A stretch of DNA of 64,000 bases from Takakia lepidozioides (taxonomy: Eukaryota; Streptophyta; Takakiopsida; Takakiales; Takakiaceae), in contig CM060732.1 of NCBI GenBank assembly GCA_030704615.1, positions 56,399,053-56,463,052 of the forward strand, in the 5' to 3' direction. Every line of letters begins with the position of its first letter. The first letter of the stretch is position 1. Shown one piece after another: positions 1 through 10,899 of the stretch. The position numbers and the translations under genes are program-made. The notes under the pieces were generated by a model. It worked only from the letters and a program-made list of their open reading frames with translations, searched no databases and was not told where the DNA came from.

Positions 1-162
1 GAGAATAATATGGATGGAGCACATGCCTCAAAAAATTTGGACCTTCTGGATTGATGATACACATAAGTAATGTAAGCCATTTAATGTATTTGCATAAGGT
101 CTTGCAAGATGTGCGCTTTCATTCATTTTGCATCTTCTCTCAAACTTTGAGGGCATTACCAA

Positions 163-3100
163 ATGTCTACACCAAAATATGCATTGCTTTCATGTCCATC
201 TGATGCAAAAGTGGTTCGTTATCCTTGCAATGGAAACAAGTGCATTATCCCAGAACCTTGGTTATGCAATAGATTCAAACTTGTTCCGGGTTCAGTTTTT
301 TTGGAGGATGATGGAGATGATGATGCCTCCACAGTGTTGCTTCCAGTTTTCAATGACGGCCAAAAGCAATGGGAGTTGTTTCCAGACACTTTCTCCAAGT
401 ACCGTGTCACAGGTACGAGCTATACACAGTCACATGATGAGAGGCACACTTCTATTGCAAGAAAGAACGATCAAGCTGCAACAAATGGGAGTTGTAAATT
501 GAAGGAGGAGGTTGCAGATTCGGCGAGCTTGGGGTCTCATAATTCGGATTGTGTTGAGGTTTCTAAGAGTGTATTTTGTGGATCTCAACCTTCCTCATCT
601 GCTCATACGGTCTTGCTTCATGACATGAAGCCTCGGAAAACTCCATTGGACAACACCACGTCTGATTGTTGCGAATCTGCGAGGGGTTTATCTTCATCTC
701 CACGACTAGCAGGGGAGGCTACATCTGTATTTCCTTCTGGTGTGTTGTCCATTTTGAGTATCTTGGCCACTGCTCAGAGGAATGGATCAAAAGGAGAGCT
801 TTCTACCTTGGACTATAGTCACATTCCAGTGCATCGTGTTCGGTGTCTTCCTCGAGCTTTTGATGGAAAAGTGATCCACGAACTCCCCCTCGTGGTCAAA
901 CTACGTACGGACCGTGGTTCACAGTCCCTCCAAGGCATGGACCGCAAGTTTGATGGTCATCCTTGGTGCAAGACCAATACCTACAATATGTCTGGTGTTC
1001 CAGATCATGTGAAATGTAGTAAGGTTCTTTGTGTTGGAAAGCTCATATGTCAAAGCAACACTTGCCCCTTCTTCAAGAAAGAAGGAGAACGGAATGACCG
1101 CTATTGGGAAGGCAATGCAAACAAGGTGTTCATTGCAAGAGCCCAAGTTCCATTCAACCAGTTCAAGTGTAGTTTTTGCAAAGAAAGACCTTTCTGTGAG
1201 GCGCATTTGTGGGGCAAGAATGTACTATGTCACAAGTTCCCTTCCAACATATACACATGTTGCAGTTCACGTTGGGTTTCATAACCATCCATGTGCCAAG
1301 GGCGAGAATAGAGAGGCTGCGGAAAATGCATCAAGCATGATTCAAGAGCACGTTAAGATGAAGCCATGGTCGACCCCGGGAGCTATTTCCTTGTCAATGG
1401 CCCAGAAGCTCTTGATTGATCGAGTTCTTGTGGCTAATGGCACAGAGACAGTACGTCTTGAGGGAGAGGCTTTGGAAGATATTCTTGAAGAGTTTGCCCA
1501 TGTTTGTAGCCCCAATGTGAAAAACAAGGTCGCATCTGCACGTGTCAATTCCATCATGTCCATATTGGAGTTGAAGCGTCTGAGTACATACCATTTCATT
1601 CACAACAATCTCTTTCCAGGCCAACATACTTCTCATCTCCCCCATGTTTTCAAGATGTCTGTTGCTGGTCCCGGGAGTGGTGTTGATCTTGTGCGTCGCA
1701 TGAGTGAGGGGGATCTACGCACAAGTTGGGTAGTATTTGACCATGTCAAATGCATCAAGGATTGGACAACTCTTGCGTGTCATGTCTATGAACCATATGT
1801 CAAGCGAATGATGACCATTGCCATTTGCGATATGAAAACAGAGGATGCAGATGCTCAGGTGTTATTCTGGGAGATGATCAATGAACAAGCAAAACTTGCT
1901 GGCTTGAACAAACCAAATTTTGCTAGCTTCATGGCGGATGCACCACGAGCGAATTGGGCTACTGTTCGAAGGGTTTATGGATCTGATCCCAATGTCCCAA
2001 TGGAAGGTAAAGAAAGAACATGTTTATATCATTGGGCTGAAAGCCTCCGAAGACACACCAACGACTATATCTTGGAGGATTTCCGTGAAAGGCACACTCA
2101 GCTCTGTTATGAATGGAAAGATAGTGCTACCTTGGAGGATGCTACAACCACATACATTGCAATTCGGGCTTGGTGGCTCTCTTCAGGAGCATGTACAGAA
2201 AAGAGTCTGCCAAAACTGGATTCATGGCTTGCATGGTGGCACTACAGATATCGAATGTGGGGCCAATGGATGAGAGAGGACATGGATGTGGAGGCAGATG
2301 CAGATATGCCTACCACTAATTTGTCTGAGGCAGTCCATTCTGCTTGGTGGAAGACAGCAGGCAATGGGAAAAAAATGAAGGTGGATCTATATGAGGCCAC
2401 CATGCATGACATGTCACGAGCTCTTTTGCAGCAGGCAACATTTTACAGGCACACCACAGGAAAGACATGGGGGACGGGGCCCGACAAAGAGGAGCTCATG
2501 TTGCGTCAAGCAGCTAGATCTAATAGCCCAGCAAAAATGGGTAAGGTTGTACGTGGCATAGTAGCTGGAACACCCATGCACACAAGGGGGGTTCAATTGG
2601 AGGGAGACAATCGCACTGTTCCAGTCAAACGCAAGTTAGGCGATGAGCATGGTGGGCCAAACGAATCTTGGAGGTGTGATATGAATGTAAAGACTGTTCC
2701 AGTGCGCGCCACTGGGATGCCCAGTCCACACCAGCCATCTAGGTTTGTCAACTCCAAATCAAGTCATGACATTCCTGGTTCTTCGACTTTCTGTGAGACA
2801 AATCCACATGTTGATATCCCTCCTCAGCCAATGCAATGGGGAAATCCAGTGAGAGAGACACAAGACTTTTCCGATGCATTGTTCAGGATTCAGCGGACAG
2901 GTCCTGCTTCCATGGTTCGTTGTTCTACCTTGGTTGGAGTTTCCAAGGATAAATGCAAAGCACTCATCAGGAAAGGTAAAGGAAGTCCTGCACCTTGCTT
3001 CACTAGCAAGTTACTAGCACCGAACATGAAAGAACCAAAACTGCAAGTTTTTTGGTTTTGCCCCACAGATGTTTTGTCGTGTGTTGGAGGGACCGTGCCA

Positions 3101-3721
3101 TCCTATTGCTTGGGAAAACCGGGTATACCTAACGTGTGGCCTGTGAAGGTTGGAACCAACCTTACACAAGAAGAGGTGGACAACTTGACCCTTGCAGGTT
3201 TTCGACTAGTCCATCCTCCCAACGTTCCTGATCCGAACTTTCCTGTGGGACCACTTCCTGTGGGACCACTTCCAGTGGAACAACATATTCATCAAGGTGT
3301 TGTCCTTCCTGTGGGTAAGTATCCCACTACACGCTATGGGGTGCGCATTCGGCGTCGGGATCCGACTCCTCGACACTTGAGTCGCCAAGAGTCAGCGGAG
3401 ACTCTTATTGTTGAGGTTCGTGGATTCAGAAACGTGCCTCAGCCAGGTTATGGGAGAATTTACCAGCTACAAACAGAGGGATCTACCAGAGCAGGATTGG
3501 TTTACAATGTATACATTGGTCAGTTTCCATCTTGTGATTGTCCCGACTTTGATGAGTTATCTGTCAAGAAGAAAAAACAAACATATCTACCTTGTAAGCA
3601 CATGTACTTCATGTACAACGTGCATCTAGGATGCGCCGGGGCTTATGAGATCCACCAACCTTCCCTTAGCCAGTTAGAGGTTAGGGCTATGCTAAAGAAG
3701 GACCCTAGTTCAACTTCTTAG
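163..3721 (+). pseudogene. MULE-like transposase with SWIM zinc finger, copy A (one frameshift)
   Basis: Cut-and-paste DNA transposase of Mutator-like type. The reading frame opens at the ATG at 163 and runs to about 1200, then continues one base later in frame to the TAG at 3719-3721. Total length is near 1185 codons. A conserved N-terminal block (codons 1-60) matches copy C. A Cys/His-rich region starts at HDGHPWC-like residues (about 950-1270). The catalytic region carries FDHVK (first Asp, about 1740), FMADAPRANW (second Asp, about 1928), a CxxHW signature (about 2025) and LSEAVHS (likely Glu, about 2322). A C-terminal SWIM motif, CDC...PCKH, lies at 3533-3601. The single shift near 1200-1208 is the only break seen, so it may be a real lesion or a base-calling error. 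Unlike copies B and C it has no intron after the QWMRE block. It is also more AT-rich and diverged than they are, so it looks like an older or separate lineage. Confidence 0.8.
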
Positions 3722-3809
3722 TGACACATGAAATGCACAAAAAAAGAACCTCTAACTTGTGCCGTTCATTTTCATGCATGTGACATGTAATTATCTTGTT
3801 ACTACTTTA

Positions 3810-4005
3810 TTCCAAACATGACACATAGCATTTGTTAGTACAGAAGTTCATATTTTGGTTAAAATGGAACTTGTGTACCTGTCATACAAGTTTTCAAATT
3901 ATAGAACTGCTTGGCATTACAAACAGACATGCAATGTGGTGGTTCCAAACATGACACATATGCATTTGTTAGTACAAAAGTCCATATTTTGGTTAATATG
4001 AAACT
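3810..4005. repeat. Two direct repeats of about 62 bp
   Basis: The segment 3810-3870 (starting TTCCAAACATGACACAT) recurs at 3943-4005 with a few substitutions, a spacing of about 133 bp. It lies in the AT-rich stretch after transposase copy A. I see no gene in 3722-4390; the repeats may be subterminal sequence of copy A or unrelated local duplication. Confidence 0.7.
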
Positions 4006-4389
4006 GTTTTCCTTGAATACAAGTTTGCAAACTATTACTTTGGCCAGGGATCTTGTATTCTCTTTAGTTTAAGGTGGTGCATTAGTTGGGTCACATGCAT
4101 CTTTGACCATTGACTACTGATTTTGTTAGCTAAGATTTTTTATTTATTTTTTCTATATACATATGATGTAACATTTGCATATGCAATAAATACGTCGTAT
4201 TCTATGTTATATAACTCCACTGCATACAATCTACTATGTGTGCATACAAATTTGTCACATGCATATATAATAAGGGATTTTGTGCATGCATGCACGCAAC
4301 CTGTGCATATGGAATAGCAACCCCCAAAATTTTGCAGATAGACTGGCCCATTCCTCCCAAGCTCTCTCTGATGATGAGCAAATAGCATG

Positions 4390-5146
4390 GGACATGCTAT
4401 GCTTCTCAGTTGGACATTGTTTCTGCCAATGGGTCTGCTTGAAATTCACTTGGTCAAACTTGAGATCCCCTCCGCATCTCTATATGGCCCGTCTGGACAG
4501 AATTTATTTACTCGCAATCGCCGCTTTCTTGGTCTTGTTGTTTGCCTCAAGGGCCAATCCTTGCGGACTTTGATCATGCACTGGTGTCTGCTGAATTTAG
4601 ACCCCCTGGGCTGCATGTTAAAGGTCATGGGTATTTCAAGCTGAACCGGCCTAGCATTCTGAAGAAAGAGGTTTGTGTTCAATAGCTGGGAAACACTGTA
4701 GTCTTCTTCTGGTTGTGGTTTCCTCTTTCCTTCTGTTTCTTTCCTGCATAAGCTTCAAGCCACTAGAAGATTGGTTCAATCTCTTTCCCATGCTATTGCC
4801 TTGGATAGATCTTGTAGGCAGTTCAGTCTTTGACCAGATGCCTAATCCTTTGTCAAAGCATGATTGTGAACTTAGGTCATCAAGGGGCTGTGACTATGGA
4901 GTCCTACCTTACTGCTAAAAAGAACCTTGCCTCACTAGCTGCAGACAATGAGAACTTTTCTTGCATCAAAGCTTATGTAAACTGGTCCTTGAAAGGCGAA
5001 AAAATGACAAGGTACTTCTTCTAGAAAGCTAAGCAAAGGAGAGAAGCTACGTCCTATCTTCACACCCTCACGGATTCAAATGGTAACTCTATTTCTAAGC
5101 CTAAAGAAATGGCAGCTGCGACAGCTTCTCATTTTGCCAATCTCTT
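4390..5146 (+). pseudogene. LINE (non-LTR retrotransposon) fragment, endonuclease end to start of RT region
   Basis: Translation in shifting frames gives pieces typical of plant L1-like elements. An endonuclease C-terminus (ARLDRIYL near 4485, then DHALVSAEFRPPGLHVKGHG near 4570-4630) is followed by the linker ahead of reverse transcriptase (VNWSLKGEKMTRYFF, then KAKQRREATSYLHTL and ASHFANLF, about 4975-5146). Several stops and shifts break it, so it is dead. It ends exactly where a TG...CA LTR begins at 5147, so that LTR appears to have landed in it. The RT catalytic part is absent from the window. Confidence 0.7.
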
Positions 5147-5409
5147 TGTTGGAATTTGGAATTAGTGAACCAACCCATGTGACGACCTCCAGATTATTAG
5201 GAGTTTACTGACAGTTTTTGTAGCTAGCACGTAGATTATGGTATGGACTGGAATGATCCAACGAGTCTTCTTGGTTTATCGTTGAGTGGAATCGCTCAGG
5301 TCCATTCATCTGGACCTGACCGTCCATGTGGTTCTCGTTGGACCGAACATTGTATATATTCTCTAGCTTCCTACGAGACTAGTAACATTCTTCATATAAA
5401 ATTCTTACA
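5147..5409 (+). repeat. Ty1/copia-type LTR
   Basis: A 263-bp segment starts TGTTGGAATTTGG and ends CTTACA, directly followed by a tRNA-Met type primer site. Its TG...CA ends, the short length and the position just before the primer site are what a copia 5' LTR shows. It interrupts the LINE fragment on its left. No matching 3' LTR is present nearby, so the element is truncated. Confidence 0.75.
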
Positions 5410-5422
5410 TGGTATCATAGCC
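5410..5422 (+). promoter_or_regulatory. Primer binding site of the copia element
   Basis: TGGTATCATAGCC immediately follows the LTR end and resembles the tRNA-Met-complementary primer site common in plant copia elements (TGGTATCA core). Confidence 0.75.
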
Positions 5423-5492
5423 CTGTATCTCTAGGTAAACCTATATGTAGTCGTAGCAGACCACTTAGTGTTTCCTCATTAAGCTCTTCACG

Positions 5493-5640
5493 ATGACTTC
5501 GTCTCTCGATGTTACCAAGGTCACATTTCTCGAAGGTGGGGGCCCAGAACTACATGGTTTGGGCTTTCAAGGTGGAACAAATCCTACGTGAGAAGATTTG
5601 TGGGATGTCGTGTCTCCTGCTAGCAGCCGGGAAGCAATCC
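5493..5640 (+). pseudogene. Copia gag N-terminal remnant
   Basis: An ATG at 5493 opens MTSSLDVTKVTFLEGGG. A frame change then gives residues like VEQILREK and LWDVVS, the usual N-terminus of copia gag (binding of genomic RNA in the particle). The similarity stops near 5640, where sequence unrelated to copia begins, so only about 50 codons remain and they are frameshifted. It belongs with the LTR and primer site just upstream. Confidence 0.65.
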
Positions 5641-6564
5641 TCCGCTCAGAGAGAAGACTCCGGCCGAAGCCGGCGTAACTAAGAGCCACTTCGCCTTGCG
5701 GCTACTGCCCCCTTTCGGGGGTGGGCCCTATAAAAGGAAAGGTGTCCTATGGGACACCAATTGACAGTAGAAAGTAGGGGAGTCTGTGTACCCCTAGGTA
5801 CCCAGGGGGTACCCTGGGGGACCTATGGTGCATTTGAAGTGCCGGATTCCAATTGGCGTTTGCTGGTGATAATAGCTGTGAGTGAACGGAGTACCGTGAG
5901 GTGAATTGCTTTGAAACATTTGTGGATGGGAAGAGTGGGAATATTGAAGTTATCATGTATGTCATTGATGCTGGCATTATGAATGCCGCCTCGAGTACCG
6001 GCGGTGATGACGGTTCCTGGGCCAGTTTTCCAGCCATACCGTCGGATTGCAAGGATAAGCGGGGCATATTTTTGACGTTTCTCTAAAATCGAATCATTGG
6101 GGTAGCGATCCTGACAAAATGTGAATTCAATGAAATGGATGGTGAATTGTGGGGATGGTGAGGTGGGGGGTAGGGTGTTAGGCCTTGTACAAGGAGTATG
6201 TCCGGGCAAAGTCTGGCAGGGCATGAGCATGGTGATCGGGTACATATGCATGGTAGCAGCCAGGGTGGCACGGCGTGGTCGGGTGGCCGACCTTGGTAGG
6301 TGCCAGCATTTATAAGCGAGAACCATATGGTTTCAGCACGATTTAGAAAGAGCTTATGGAGATGCCAGACTGCCTGGTTGTGTCGCGTGATATGAAGGTC
6401 GTGTATGATCGGGTGCGTACATTGGCTGAGGAGATGTGGCCAGGTGTCACGAGCTTGGTGAGTGGTTGAACACAATGGACAGTAGGGGGTGGGAACATAT
6501 GCGGCCAGAAGATGTGCTTGCGCAGGTGATTCATGTATTGGGCGTATCTGAATTTGAGTGTTTG

Positions 6565-7334
6565 TCAGATTTGTGCGTCAGTAGTAGTTTTGGTTAGCCA
6601 GAAATGATTTGAGAGTTTATGGTGCAATACACTTGATTGAGTCCATTTTTGGATATGTACTTTGGTGTAGCCGATGGAGGCTGCAGCTTGTTTATTTGCT
6701 TCTCGGGTAAGAGTGGTCAGGAGGTTACGGATGGGGTGGGGAGGTCTGGTATGGGGTGTATAAACCAAAGGGTGGGTGTGGGCGATGTGGATAGGGTCAT
6801 CATTGGGTACAACTATGGGGTGGGAAGCGCCGAGTTGGGCGAGTAGGTCTGCTTCTTCATTACCATGAATGCTAGTGTGCGAACGGACTTTGAGCATATG
6901 GACTGGGTGGCTAATGTCAACGGCCCTCTGGACAATAGCGGAAATAAGGTTGCGGTCGGGGTGGTGATGATGGGCAGAGGGGCGAGAGATGTGGTTACGG
7001 ATGAGGAATAGTGAGGTAAGGCTATCAGTGAAGATGTAGTATGGCGGGGCGGGGGGGGGGGGGGGGGGGTATCGAGTAAAGAGAGAGCATCGTGAATGGC
7101 CATGAGTTCAGCCCTGAGGATGGTGGCAGGTCCAGGGAGCCTGAGGGCAACGCCTTGACCGGTGTTGGCGTGATAAATACCGTACCCTGCATTAGATTTG
7201 GTGAGGGATTCGTCGGTGTAGTGTGAGTTGGCCGGTGGGTATTTGGGGATGGTGTTTTGTTGATATATTGCGGGGATTGGAGGGGGAGGCGTTGTTGGCG
7301 CGACCTGTGGGGGCGTGGTATCGCAATGTTCCAA
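6565..7334 (-). pseudogene. LINE RNase H domain
   Basis: Removes RNA from RNA-DNA hybrids during element replication. Conserved acidic positions can be followed across two frames: YTDESLTKSNAGYG (first Asp), LRAELMAIHDALSLL (Glu), then in another frame FTDSLTSLFLIRN (Asp), and SHTSIHGNEEADLLA (His and last Asp). The frame is lost at a run of 19 G at 7051-7069, between the Glu and second Asp blocks. It is followed by a C-terminal segment with Cys/His residues (about 6400-6475), as in other RNase H-bearing LINEs. Confidence 0.75.
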
Positions 7335-7346
7335 ACTTTGTTTGTT

Positions 7347-8562
7347 CTAATCCGGGGCAGTGTGGCGGGTACGTGGGTGTGAGGGAGGGCAGTTGGGTGA
7401 TGGAACGGCGGCCTTTAGTTTATGGGTTTTGGTTAGTAATTGTTCTAGTTGATGGAAGAAATGTGTCGGTATGTCTGTATGAAGGGGGTTTTGGACGTGT
7501 AGCATCAGGGTAAGGGTGGGTTCTTTCCATTTGAGGTATTTGGGGAGAGGAGGGGTGTGAATATATTTAAGTTGGTTTGGGTCAATTGTGGCGAGTAAGT
7601 TAACCCCTTCTGGGAGTCGTAGTAGAGGATGAGAGGTGCTCGGTGTGATTTGGTGTGTGAGGATGAGGATTGTGGACGCAGAAGGAGAGGAGTGCGCAAC
7701 AAGTTTTGCCCATTGAAGAGCTTCGTAAGCAAGGGGGCCAGGAGGGTTGGCAAGGCCCCGACCTTCCCAAGTGTGCTGGGTGGCAATACTTGTGGCTCCA
7801 AAGATACAGTCTCTGTGGTGTGGGCTAGAAAATGTGTGCAATGTCATTGGGCATGTCAGTGGGTTGGAGTAGTATGAGTGAGTAAGCTGGAATGTATTGA
7901 TAATTAAGGTGAGAATATCTTGGGGTATGGTATGATGTGCACATGTTGTTTCCAATCTAGTGAGGGATCGGGGTTTCTTGGGGGGAGTGTCTCTGAGGTA
8001 GTGGTCAACTAGCCAATATATTTCAGTAGTAAAGTCTTGTTTCGGGGGTTGTAGTGATTGTGGAGATGAGCTTGCAGCAGAGTATTTCTCCCACAACCAT
8101 GTTAATTGTGTATTATGAATGAGCCCAATGAAGCGGCCATGTTGAGCGTAGATATTGGAGAGGCAGGGGTCCATGCGGATGAGTGGTTGATCATGCTTAA
8201 TATCTTTGTCGGGATTACATTCAGTTATGCAGATGTGTACGTTGGGAGCATAGATGGGTTGGTGTATATATCTGTTATATGTAGGTTGGGTGGGAGTGGC
8301 ATATTGTTGGTGGGTGTGTGTTAGATAATCGGTGTTAGTATTTTTGTGGAAGGTGGTGAGTAGGGCAAGATTGTGTTTGGGGTCGCAATCGTCATGTGGG
8401 CCGAATAGGTCAGCTTCTATCTGCCATGTGTTGTCTGATGAGGAGTACCCAGCCCATTGACAGTGATAGTATGTATCAATGCATGTGGCCCCAAAGGCAT
8501 CAATGGACATTTGGGTTTTGACTCCTAGTATGGCTTCAATGATGTAAACATTGTTATTGTCG
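7347..8562 (-). CDS. LINE middle region: chromodomain followed by possible Dam-like methyltransferase domain
   Basis: A continuous frame of about 390-400 codons between RT and RNase H. It opens with a chromodomain-like stretch: VYIIEAILG, then YYHCQWAGY and SDNTWQIEADLF (about 8400-8560), matching the aromatic-cage and Trp pattern of chromodomains. Chromodomains bind methylated histone tails and can steer integration. Further on, SSPHHRDCIFGA, HTWEGRGLANPPGP and ALQWAKLVA, then a beta-strand-like TILILTH (about 7680-7800), resemble the catalytic NPP(Y/F) core of phage and Dam-type N6-adenine methyltransferases. That second assignment is inference from a short motif; the canonical fourth residue (Tyr/Phe) is Gly here. 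Neither domain is standard in plant LINEs. Confidence 0.5.
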
Positions 8563-8598
8563 TCACTATGTGGTGAGATGGGGGGGACAGTGCGGTGG

Positions 8599-10837
8599 TT
8601 AGTTGGGAGGGGGTGGGGGAGCCTTGCATACTAGGTGATGTAGTGAATGGCGTAAGCAGGTTGTGGTTAGGTACTTGATATGGGGGATCGGGTTGTGTGT
8701 CTGTAGGAGTATTGGTGGTATATGCCATTTTGAGTGTTTGATAGATGGAGGCAATAGGGGAAGATCGGTACTGGGGGGGAGCAGGTCTTGGGCCGTATGT
8801 GGATAGTAGAGGTGGGGGAGAACACATTGGAGAGTGTAGGCTGCTGAGGGATGACAAAAGAGGGTGCGAAGGTGGTGTAGGCATCGATTGGTTTTGGACG
8901 TGGCTCGGGAGAACTTAAGAGTGAATTCGTTTGGTTTTAAAAGTCTATGGCCGGTGGCGGTAGTAAGTTGGGTGAGGGTGGTGATGTGGCATTCTTTGAA
9001 ATAGGTGAGGATGAGGGTCTTTTGTTTGGGATAAGAGACGTCGAGTTGCGATAAAAAAAGGCTTGTGAGCCATGCGCGTTCTAAAGGTGACGAGGTGTTC
9101 GGATAGGCTGGCAGATCGGTTTGTATGCTAATTTTCATTTGGCGTAGGATGAGGAGTGTGCGTGCAGTGGGGGAGTGTAGGCAGGCCTGTAGGTGCAAGG
9201 ATGATAATGAGTAGAGGCCATTGTATTTTAATGCAAGGTGTTTGAGAAGTCCCTGATAAATGATACCTAGGCGCCCAAGATCGTTGAGTGTTTCCTTTAA
9301 TTGGGTGCCTAATGTACGAGCATATGAGATGATTAATGGGCTCGAACCAATTCCATAGTGGTCAGTATGGAGTTGTGTGAGGGCATTGGGAGTGCTAGTT
9401 GGTAGGCCACATACACGCTTTATTAGCTGAATAATACTTTTATCAAGTTTTTTGATGTCCGGTAGAGAGAAGGGTGCGGCATGGAATGAGTATTGAATTT
9501 GTGTTTGTAGTACGGATTGAATGATTGATAATTTTGGTCGAATGGCAATAGGGGATTTGAGTAGGGCAAGGCTTTTGGTAGCGAGTTTGGATGATGTAGA
9601 TTCTTTTTGGATATGCCGTGTGAGGGAGGGAACGAGTTGTATACCTAGGTAAGTATATGGCTCGTCTGGTCCTAGAAAGAGAAACGGTGTGTCTTGGTAG
9701 TGTATATAGAGTTTGCAATGTGAGGCTATGGCAGTTTTGGTGAGCCGACTATGATATGTTGCGGCTGTGATGGCGCACTTGTGCAGGCTAAGTTCCATGC
9801 CTGACCATAGATTGAATCTGAATAGTTTGTTAACTTGTCGGTTTATGTGTTGTGGTTTATGTGTCAAGATAGCTAGATCATCTGCATATGCTGCAGCGGA
9901 GATGTCACTTGATGAGGTTTTGTATTGGTATCCGAGCTTGCCGCGAGCTAGCCATCTGAGAAGGGGTTCTAGGAAGATAATGAATAGGTAGGGGCTTAAG
10001 GTGTCACCTTGGATAGTTCCACGGAGGATGGGGATAGGCGGGGTGGAACCATAGTATGCACCAAAATATTCAGTAGTATTGTTTGTGTAGATGTTTCCTA
10101 TTAGTTGGACGGCATTAGTGGGGTAACCAAGGTCAAGCATGATAGCAAGTAGTCTAGCATGATCTAGGGAGCCGAATGCATTTTTAAAATTGATATATAA
10201 AAGATAAATATCTTGCTTTGTAAGTTTAGCATCTTCGAGTGCGGATAGAACATATTGTATTTGTCGTGTTATGCTGCGTGTAGATCGGAATCCTTCTTGG
10301 GGGTCACTAAGAATTTGGTGTTGCTCGCCATAACTTGATAGCATTGTGGTGAGTGTGCTAGTGAATAGCTTATATATGGTGTTGGTCAGTGCTATGGGCC
10401 TATAATTACTGAGATCTGTAGGGTCGCCTTTTTTGAAGAGTAGAATGGTTTGACTGTGCTTCCAGGAGTGTGGGATTCGTTTTAGTTTGTAACATAGTTG
10501 AAAAAAATTTAAAAATGAGGGAATGTAGTTGAGGGTCTAATGCTTGAAGTATGACATTTGGTATAAGATCGAGGCCTGGGGCTTTAGATTTTGATAGTTT
10601 TTTGAGGCATGATTCGTAGAGATCCATTGTAAATAAGTCTAGGATGCGGTCCGTTGAGGATCCTCTGTTGTCAATCGAGAAGCCATCTATATCATGCCAT
10701 GGATAGTGTTTATCTTTACACATGCAGTTGGCAGTGTGGAGACTGGGGTGTAAGCAGTTTGTAACTGTGGGTGTGTAGGTTGAGGATGTTTGTGACCATA
10801 TTTTTTGGTTGATGGGTAGAAGCATGGTACGGGCCAT
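8599..10837 (-). pseudogene. LINE reverse transcriptase
   Basis: RNA-directed DNA polymerase that copies the element by target-primed reverse transcription. Two blocks in different frames join at an A/T homopolymer near 10505. The upstream block carries KSKAPGLDLIPNVIL. The downstream block carries KKGDPTDLSNYRPI, then EGFRSTRSI, then IQGDTLSPYLF and the catalytic AYADDLA. The thumb and connection regions follow to about 8600. Apart from the homopolymer shift, the RT palm is uninterrupted over nearly 580 codons. The motif order fits L1/I-type LINEs. The shift may be a base-calling error; otherwise this copy is inactive. Confidence 0.8.
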
Positions 10838-10899
10838 CCAAAAGCGGCAACTTGCAGTCCATAAAAAATGGACATATGAAGTAGAAAACGCAGCACGCG

